A stretch of DNA of 6,430 nucleotides, taken from NCBI GenBank assembly GCA_016763875.1, contig JAESSZ010000281.1, positions 1-6,430 of the forward strand, read 5' to 3'. The notes under the pieces were generated by a model, which worked only from the letters and a program-made list of their open reading frames with translations, was not told where the DNA came from and made no database searches. Numbering within the stretch: position 1 is the first letter of the stretch; each line of letters opens with the position of its first letter. The position numbers and the translations under genes were made by a program. Below, piece by piece: positions 1-4,631 of this stretch. The DNA comes from Nannocystaceae bacterium (GTDB lineage Bacteria > Myxococcota_A > Polyangia > Nannocystales > Nannocystaceae).

Positions 1-184
1 CGGCGTAGAGGTCGAGTACATCCTCCATCCGCTCGACGAACTCAGCGTCGACGGACGGGATGCACCACATCTTGTGCTGCCATGGTTTGATCTCCTTCTC
101 GGCAAGCCCGCGCCGGACGGTGTCCCTAGAAATGCTGTCGTGGTCCACAGAAGAAACGGACCCGAGGTCTCCAAATCCCGGAAC
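1..184 (-). pseudogene. IS630-family transposase remnant, 5'-truncated, running off the left edge
   Basis: Reading the minus strand from 184 down to 1 gives an open frame with the peptide SISRDTVRRGLAEKEIKPWQ followed by KMWCIPSVDAEFVERMEDVL. This is the hallmark block of IS630-family (Tc1/mariner-like DDE) transposases: the end of the N-terminal helix-turn-helix region (TVRR.L), then the KPW...WCIP linker and the VD.EFV..MEDVLDLYA stretch just before the first catalytic Asp. A TAG stop at 187-185 closes the frame upstream, and only about 10 residues before SISRDT still look like the family, so most of the N-terminal DNA-binding half is missing. The only near start is a GTG at 148. The catalytic DDE residues would lie left of position 1, outside the window. 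I therefore read it as a decayed insertion sequence; a frameshifted two-ORF IS630 is the alternative, but no helix-turn-helix peptide is evident in the other minus-strand frames of 180-300. No terminal inverted repeats are recognisable here. Confidence 0.8.
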
Positions 185-243
185 CTAACGGTCCCCACGA
201 TTTCCTCGCAACGATTCTCGCTCGCGGCCGACCGTACCGCTGA

Positions 244-1251
244 GTGGCGGCACCTGACATCGACGGCAGCGCGGCTCGCCGTGTCGCCAATCGTGCGAAG
301 GCCGCTCAGCGCTCCCACGAGCGTGTTCGGGCGCGAGCCATCGTCGTTGGCGCTCGCGTGATGATCACCCGCCGTTGTCATGACCGTCGGTTGTTCCTGA
401 CACCGTGTGGCGCCCCGGAGAAGGGCCACTCGTTCGAAGATACGAAGAACTTCTACGGATACACCATTGCGCGAGCGGTGCTCAAGTACGGCGTCGGGTT
501 CCACGCGGCAACACAGATGGGCAACCATCATCACCTCAACATCACCGACCATCGCGGCAATCGGCCCAACTTCAAGAACTCCGTGCATGGCAATCTCGCG
601 CGCGGCTTCAATGCCCGGTTCGGCCGTTTCGACTCGTTTTGGTCGGGTGGTGGCTCTTGCGACACCGTCACGCCCACCGACGATGAGACGCTCGAAGACC
701 TCGCGTACACCGACTGCAACCCGGTCGCCGCCGGGCTACTCAAGTGGGGGCGCCTGTGGCCGGGGTTCACGACCTATGGCTGGCGCTTTGGTGAGTCGCG
801 AACATTTGTTCGCCCTGGCAAGTACTTCGACCCCAGCAACCCCGACAACCCGCCCGCCGTCACGCTGACTCGAGCCCGACCTGACATTTTTCGGGACCTC
901 ACCGACGACGAACTCTCCGACAAGTTATTTGAGCGTTGTCTCGAAATCGAGCGCAACATCCAAGACACGATGGCGAAGGAGAATCGGCGCTTCATGGGGC
1001 TCAGCAAGCTCAGCAAGTCAAAGTGGTGGACGCGAGCGAAGTCCCCTGAGCGACGCTTTGAGAATGTTCCGACGGTCGCATCGTCCCAGTCGAAGCTGCG
1101 GGTTCAAGAGTTGGAGCGCAACGCCGACTGGCGGCGGGTGTACGCCCTCGAACGCGACAAGCTACGAACCGGTGCCTTGACGCTGCTCCCGCACGGGGCG
1201 TACATGTTACCGACGCTCTACAACGTCGCCGTCGCCGACAGGCCGCCGTAG
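244..1251 (+). CDS. IS200-like (Y1, HUH single-strand) transposase with long C-terminal extension
   Basis: A 335-residue protein of the Y1 transposase class, which cuts and rejoins single-stranded DNA through one tyrosine. The metal-binding HUH motif is NHHH (His95 and His97, after MG). The nucleophile is probably Tyr155 in the block AYTDCNPVAAGLL, which matches the YI..NPV.AGLV block of REP-associated transposases; Asn159 and Pro160 are the conserved NP. N-terminal ITRRC.DRRLFL (residues 41 on) and the C-terminal 150 residues (FMGL...S, KSPERR, P.VAS, ELERNADW, LLPHGAYML, VAVADRPP) match, from memory, the extended subfamily frequent in myxobacteria and planctomycetes, so the C-terminus looks complete. 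Start: ATG 361 is possible, but residues 30-39 (ARAIVVGARV) resemble the usual segment just before ITRRC, so translation probably starts upstream. GTG 244 follows an in-frame TGA at 241 with no clear Shine-Dalgarno; the first 27 residues are unconvincing. It sits beside an IS630 remnant on the other strand. All catalytic residues are intact, so it may be active or a domesticated single-copy relative. Confidence 0.85.
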   Translation: MAAPDIDGSAARRVANRAKAAQRSHERVRARAIVVGARVMITRRCHDRRLFLTPCGAPEKGHSFEDTKNFYGYTIARAVLKYGVGFHAATQMGNHHHLNITDHRGNRPNFKNSVHGNLARGFNARFGRFDSFWSGGGSCDTVTPTDDETLEDLAYTDCNPVAAGLLKWGRLWPGFTTYGWRFGESRTFVRPGKYFDPSNPDNPPAVTLTRARPDIFRDLTDDELSDKLFERCLEIERNIQDTMAKENRRFMGLSKLSKSKWWTRAKSPERRFENVPTVASSQSKLRVQELERNADWRRVYALERDKLRTGALTLLPHGAYMLPTLYNVAVADRPP

Positions 1252-1327
1252 TTGGGCCGACATTCGTTTGATGACGGCGTCGCCTGGGCTTCGCCGACGT
1301 CGTGCATTGGTTCAAACCGGGCTTGCA

Positions 1328-1367
1328 GCCTCAACACACCCGAATCGCTGTCCATCGGGTGTGAGGC
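1328..1367. repeat. Bulged inverted repeat (13-bp stem) behind the Y1 transposase
   Basis: The left arm gcctca-aca-cacccga (1328-1343) pairs perfectly with tcgggtgtgaggc (1355-1367) except for a three-base bulge (aca, 1334-1336). This gives 13 base pairs around an 11-base loop. It begins 77 bases after the transposase stop. There is no T-run after the stem (ggggcctgac follows), so a classical Rho-independent terminator is unlikely. IS200/IS605-type Y1 transposases recognise subterminal imperfect hairpins, often with unpaired bases, so this could be the right-end hairpin of the element. No matching left-end hairpin was found upstream of the gene, so this assignment is tentative. Confidence 0.5.
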
Positions 1368-1406
1368 GGGGCCTGACGGCCTGGATTGCGCTGCCTGGCC
1401 CGAGCC

Positions 1407-1466
1407 ACCGCAGGTCCGGGTCCTCGATTCGGCTAGAACTCGGGCGAGACCTCAGGTCCGGGTCCT
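1407..1466. repeat. Pair of 18-bp direct repeats spaced 42 bp
   Basis: The sequence acc-N-caggtccgggtcct occurs at 1407-1424 and again at 1449-1466, identical except for one base (g versus t at the fourth position). The start-to-start distance is 42 bp, close to four helical turns, so a protein could contact both copies on one DNA face. The second copy ends 75 bp before the lipoprotein ATG at 1541. Sequence after each copy is unrelated, so this is not a simple tandem duplication of a longer unit. It could be an operator, or element-end debris from the transposase side. Confidence 0.45.
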
Positions 1467-1540
1467 ACAAAAAACTGACGCACCCGGCCAGCGGCGGCGA
1501 TGAATCGATGCAACGAGGGTTTCCCCCCCGAGAACGCACG

Positions 1541-2935
1541 ATGAACGCCCCTAAACCAGCCAGTATCCTGTTCCCGTTGTTCGGACTTCTCGTCGCGTGC
1601 GGCGACCCTGCGACCCCCGATGCGGACTCCGCGTCCACAGACGGCAGCAACACCGACAGCACCACCGACGCCGAGGACGAAAGCAGCGGCAGCCCCGCCT
1701 CCACAGGAGAATCCCCCGACGACGACACCACGGGCACTCAGGACGACAGCACGGGTTCGGAGTCTGGCGGGGACACGGACGTCCAGGGCGACTGCACGCC
1801 CCCACCCCTGCTGAGCCTGGACGACATCCCTGACAACCCGTCGCTGGATTATGGCGGAAAAAACGTCGTCGCCACATTCGAGGTCGATGGCCACGACTTG
1901 ATAGGCAAGTTCGTCACCGACGTCGCTGCGGCCGAGGGAGGACTGAAGCTGTGGCAGGAGTTCACCCTCCGGATCCCAGAGAATCAGCTGTTCGATCTGG
2001 TTCAGCTGGACATCTACCTGGACAACGATCCCATCGCGTACTTCAACCGCAACGGCAACGTGACCACCAGGCGTTTGGGCCTGAAAATCGGATTCAGCGT
2101 GGATATCTTTGCGCTCAACCAGGACGACCCTTGTGCGCCGTTGGAGCCTCGACGTGGCACGTTCGACTGGAGCCTCGTTCACGAATTTGGACACCTTCGC
2201 GGCTTCGTCGATGAGTCCTGGCCGCTGTTCCTGGACACCTTCCCAGACGTTCAAGGCCCCGGCGACGGCTACCCCGAAGACGGCTCACCGGTTCTGACCG
2301 GGGACTTCGTCACCAGCTACGCGGAGCGGGCCGACGGCGACGAGGACTACGCCGAGTCGTGGACCACCTACGTGATGCTTCCGGCGGGCGACATTCCCGC
2401 CCCGACGGCAGGCGAGTCGCTGGCTCTGCAAAAGGTGCACTGGATGGACCAGCAACCGGACCTCCGCGAGCTCCGCGAGGCCATTCGCATCACCGAGGCC
2501 GACTACGTAGCGGTTGATGTCCCCGCGGCCCCGCCGCTGGACCCCTCAGTCTTTGACTCGGGCGACACGGGCATCGATGACATCGTGGTGCCCGTGGCCC
2601 TCATCGGGCAATGGCGCGAGAGCCCGAGCGATGGCCACGTCGTGACGTTCGCATCCGATGACATCACCCTCGCGCAGTACGAAGCGGGCACGAAGACCGA
2701 GAGCTTGTCGCTCGGCGATGCGATCGCGGCCGATGCCATGCACTACTTCGAGATCCACGGCGGTTCCCCGACACTCGCCTACTCCTACATCCAGACCGAG
2801 GACGGCGATCGTTTCAACCACGATTTCTTCCTGCAAGAGGACGGGGAGACGGTGATCTTTCGGCGCGAGCTACTCGACGCCAAAACCGACGAACTCGTGT
2901 TCCTGCCCGACGTCATCCTGACCCTTGTGCCGTAG
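1541..2935 (+). CDS. Surface lipoprotein, putative zinc metallopeptidase (HExxH) with C-terminal beta-rich domain
   Basis: A 464-residue lipoprotein. Residues 1-20 form a short signal peptide with lipobox LVAC, so Cys20 would be lipidated. Residues 21-84 are an Asp/Ser/Thr/Gly/Glu-rich stalk as in many Nannocystineae surface lipoproteins. The folded part follows from Cys85. The zinc site is HEFGH (His214, Glu215, His218). Downstream, SYAERADG (Tyr260) and EDYAESW (Glu268-Trp274) resemble the SY...EDFAE motif of gluzincins such as anthrax lethal factor, where the first Glu is the third zinc ligand; this makes Glu268 the likely ligand. HEFGHLRGFVD also fits the metzincin-like HExxHxxGxxD with Asp224. 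Residues from about 350 (LIGQW, Trp358) to the end are beta-rich and lipocalin-like in style. Cys85 and Cys198 are the only cysteines in the mature body and could form a disulfide. ATG 1541 is chosen because it gives a compact signal peptide; ATG 1508 in frame would add 11 residues. Substrate is unknown. No propeptide inhibitor is recognised. Confidence 0.8.
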   Translation: MNAPKPASILFPLFGLLVACGDPATPDADSASTDGSNTDSTTDAEDESSGSPASTGESPDDDTTGTQDDSTGSESGGDTDVQGDCTPPPLLSLDDIPDNPSLDYGGKNVVATFEVDGHDLIGKFVTDVAAAEGGLKLWQEFTLRIPENQLFDLVQLDIYLDNDPIAYFNRNGNVTTRRLGLKIGFSVDIFALNQDDPCAPLEPRRGTFDWSLVHEFGHLRGFVDESWPLFLDTFPDVQGPGDGYPEDGSPVLTGDFVTSYAERADGDEDYAESWTTYVMLPAGDIPAPTAGESLALQKVHWMDQQPDLRELREAIRITEADYVAVDVPAAPPLDPSVFDSGDTGIDDIVVPVALIGQWRESPSDGHVVTFASDDITLAQYEAGTKTESLSLGDAIAADAMHYFEIHGGSPTLAYSYIQTEDGDRFNHDFFLQEDGETVIFRRELLDAKTDELVFLPDVILTLVP

Positions 2936-2953
2936 CTGCTGTGCCGCAGCTGC
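2932..2953 (+). terminator. Stem-loop overlapping the metallopeptidase stop codon
   Basis: gtagctgc (2932-2939) pairs with gcagctgc (2946-2953), eight pairs including one G-U, around the loop tgtgcc. The TAG stop at 2933-2935 lies in the left arm. No T-run follows, so it is at best a weak or factor-assisted terminator, or a stabiliser of the transcript end. Confidence 0.3.
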
Positions 2954-3003
2954 CGTGTGGCGCAGCGCGCGTCCTCCGAGAAAAGGGCGCACCTGCTGCG
3001 ACC

Positions 3004-3013
3004 TCGACGTCGA
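3004..3013. repeat. 10-bp perfect palindrome upstream of the TPR-protein gene
   Basis: tcgacgtcga is a perfect palindrome ending 18 bases before the ATG at 3032. It could be an operator half-pair, but a palindrome of this length made only of common GC-rich words arises by chance often, and no second copy is present nearby. Confidence 0.2.
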
Positions 3014-3031
3014 AAACCCGTCTAGCTCACG

Positions 3032-4570
3032 ATGGGGCTCATCGACAGAGGCATCGGCAAGGCGCGAAGCAGGCAAAAAGAAGGCCTGCTGCAGGAAGCG
3101 GCCGCGGCAGGCATCAACGTCGTCGGCTTCGAAGAGATCTCCAACGACGCCAAGGCGGCGGACGGCGCAGTGGGTGGCATACTCAAAGCGTTCGTCGGGG
3201 GTGCGCTCTCAGTGGACTGCATCCAAGTCATGCGGCTGCAGACCGGTGGGTGGCCCCACGTGTTTGTTCAGCCGTACTCGGGCGTGGCCGCCTTGCCCGG
3301 CGAGCACCATGGGATCTTGCACGGCGGCGTCGCGGCCCCGGCCGTACTGCGACGCGCAGGCCTGAAGTCAGCGTTTGCGGGACTGCTGTCCTCCTGCAAA
3401 TGGGAGTCCCCCAATCACCCGGGCGTCGCGCAGTACCTCACTGGCGCACCTGCAATCGCTGCGGTTGCCAACGCCACCAAGTGGGAGTGGCCCGCGGGGC
3501 TTTCGAAAGTCGAGCTCGACTGGGGCATCCAACTGCGGGGCGTCGGCGACGGCACCACCCACGTCACCCTGCACTCCGGCCGATACGGAGGCATCGCCAC
3601 CTACCAGGTTGGCTTCGCCCACTGGCTCGCGCTGTGCCAGGCACTGACAGCGTGCCTGGATCCCGCGGGCTCAACCGCTCAGCAGTTCATCGTACCGCCA
3701 TCCTTTCACGACTACGTCTACAGCACTCCCCAACCCGAGGCGCCTCCCGTCCCACCAACGGGCACCCCCGCCACGGCCGCAACGGCCGTGCGTACCGACA
3801 TCGACTACATCGCCGCGGTTCGCGACGCGCTCGCGCCCCACCTTGGCAAGAAGGTTTGGTTTGGCACGGTGCCACCCAAGCAGCTCCGAAACATCAACAC
3901 CCACGCCATCCCTCTCGAGCTCCAGGGCAGTCATGTGGTGGCTGGCATCGACCTGACCACGTTCGGGTCCGCCAAGGACGCCATCGTCATCACGCCAACT
4001 CACCTCATCGCCAAAGAGTTCGACGATGTGCTCACGCTGGCACTGTCGTCGATCCGCGCGGTGACCGGCGCGCAGGGTCTAACCTCCAGCAAGGTCGGGA
4101 TCGTCGTGGACGGCATGGGCCAGCAGACGATTCCGGTCGGGGTCGATGTCGAGCCCGTGCTCGCGCTACTTTCAGCCATTGCCGCCGCCAACGGGGACGG
4201 TGGGGAGGCGCAAATTCACGCATCGGCGTTCGTTGGCGAGGCGGCGAGGGACGTCTCGCCCGAGCAGGCCGCCCAACTAATCCAGCAGATGCAGTCCTCC
4301 GCCGCCGCGGGCAGCGTTGAGGCCAAGGTCAACGCGGCCGCGCAACTTCTCGTCGGAGGGCAGTACCAGTCGTCGATCGACGCCTACAACCTGCTGTGCC
4401 AGCAGCACCCAGAGCAAGCGGGCACCTGTTACAGCCAAATCGGGGTGGCGCTCTTTGTTCTCAATCGCTATCCCGAAGCGATCCAGTACTACCAGGCAGC
4501 CAAGCAGTACGGCGCAGACCCAACAATGATGGACGAAAACATCGCCGAGGCGCAGGGCTGCCTGCGCTAG
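3032..4570 (+). CDS. Protein of unknown function with PH-like segment and C-terminal TPR-like helices
   Basis: A 512-residue protein with no signal peptide or membrane segment, so probably cytoplasmic. I do not recognise the whole protein. Residues 1-230 (starting MGLIDRGIGKARSRQKEG) are mixed alpha/beta, with paired KWE motifs at 123-125 and 150-152 and a GGIATYQVGFAHWLAL helix; no family comes to mind. Residues 231-253 are a Pro/Thr/Ala-rich linker. Residues about 256-375 include TTFGSAKDAIVITPTHLIAK (FGSAKD at 311-316), which resembles the D..FGSAKDG...T..G motif seen in bacterial PH-like domains; this is recollection of a motif, not a confirmed match. Residues 432-512 form about two TPR-like helix pairs (LLVGGQYQSSIDAYNLLCQQ, then ALFVLNRYPEAIQYYQAAKQ), ending in GCLR. 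An in-frame TAG at 3023-3025 makes ATG 3032 the first possible start; no good Shine-Dalgarno is present. PH-like plus TPR suggests an adaptor or scaffold. It lies 96 bp after the metallopeptidase gene and 61 bp before the kinase gene. Confidence 0.8.
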   Translation: MGLIDRGIGKARSRQKEGLLQEAAAAGINVVGFEEISNDAKAADGAVGGILKAFVGGALSVDCIQVMRLQTGGWPHVFVQPYSGVAALPGEHHGILHGGVAAPAVLRRAGLKSAFAGLLSSCKWESPNHPGVAQYLTGAPAIAAVANATKWEWPAGLSKVELDWGIQLRGVGDGTTHVTLHSGRYGGIATYQVGFAHWLALCQALTACLDPAGSTAQQFIVPPSFHDYVYSTPQPEAPPVPPTGTPATAATAVRTDIDYIAAVRDALAPHLGKKVWFGTVPPKQLRNINTHAIPLELQGSHVVAGIDLTTFGSAKDAIVITPTHLIAKEFDDVLTLALSSIRAVTGAQGLTSSKVGIVVDGMGQQTIPVGVDVEPVLALLSAIAAANGDGGEAQIHASAFVGEAARDVSPEQAAQLIQQMQSSAAAGSVEAKVNAAAQLLVGGQYQSSIDAYNLLCQQHPEQAGTCYSQIGVALFVLNRYPEAIQYYQAAKQYGADPTMMDENIAEAQGCLR

Positions 4571-4587
4571 ATCGGGGCCTGGCGCAG
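4562..4587 (+). terminator. GC-rich stem-loop overlapping the stop codon of the TPR-protein gene
   Basis: ctgcgctag (4562-4570) pairs with ctggcgcag (4579-4587), nine pairs with one U-G, around an eight-base loop (atcggggc). The left arm ends exactly on the TAG stop. The bases after it (actaggttctc) hold only scattered T, so termination would be partial. It may lower read-through into the kinase gene that starts 45 bases later. Confidence 0.4.
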
Positions 4588-4631
4588 ACTAGGTTCTCAA
4601 GCCAACCGACAGCGGGTAGGATCCTCCCCGC

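Larger units (their letters stand above)
1252..1540. other. Non-coding interval between transposase and lipoprotein gene
   Basis: These 289 bases hold no gene that I can support. The open frames here have arginine/serine-rich translations with no motif and no ribosome-binding site. The interval contains a bulged inverted repeat (1328-1367), two 18-bp direct repeats 42 bp apart (1407-1466), and a run of seven C at 1523-1529 just before the lipoprotein start. It probably carries both the right flank of the transposase element and the promoter of the lipoprotein gene. I see no convincing -35/-10 pair and no sigma-54 GG-N10-GC site. Confidence 0.6.

Noticed and set aside
1307..1322. A tRNA T-arm-like stretch (ggttcaaacc)
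   Set aside because: The flanking bases do not form the five-pair T stem and no acceptor, D or anticodon arms are found around it.
1395..1412. A sigma-54-like promoter (tggcccgagccaccgca)
   Set aside because: The spacing between GG and GC is 11 bases rather than 10, and the rest of the consensus is poor.
1268..1540. N-terminal extension of the lipoprotein frame up to 1268
   Set aside because: It would put about 90 residues before the signal peptide, which is incompatible with lipoprotein export; ATG 1541 gives a normal signal peptide.
1433..2254. A 273-codon open frame on the minus strand opposite the lipoprotein gene
   Set aside because: It is a mirror of GC-rich codon bias in the lipoprotein gene; its translation shows no domain, and the plus-strand frame has a lipobox and HExxH motif.
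2941..4320. A 459-codon plus-strand open frame overlapping the TPR-protein gene
   Set aside because: Its translation is very rich in Arg, His, Pro and Gly, as expected from an out-of-frame reading of GC-rich DNA; the frame at 3032-4570 has normal composition and TPR-like helices.
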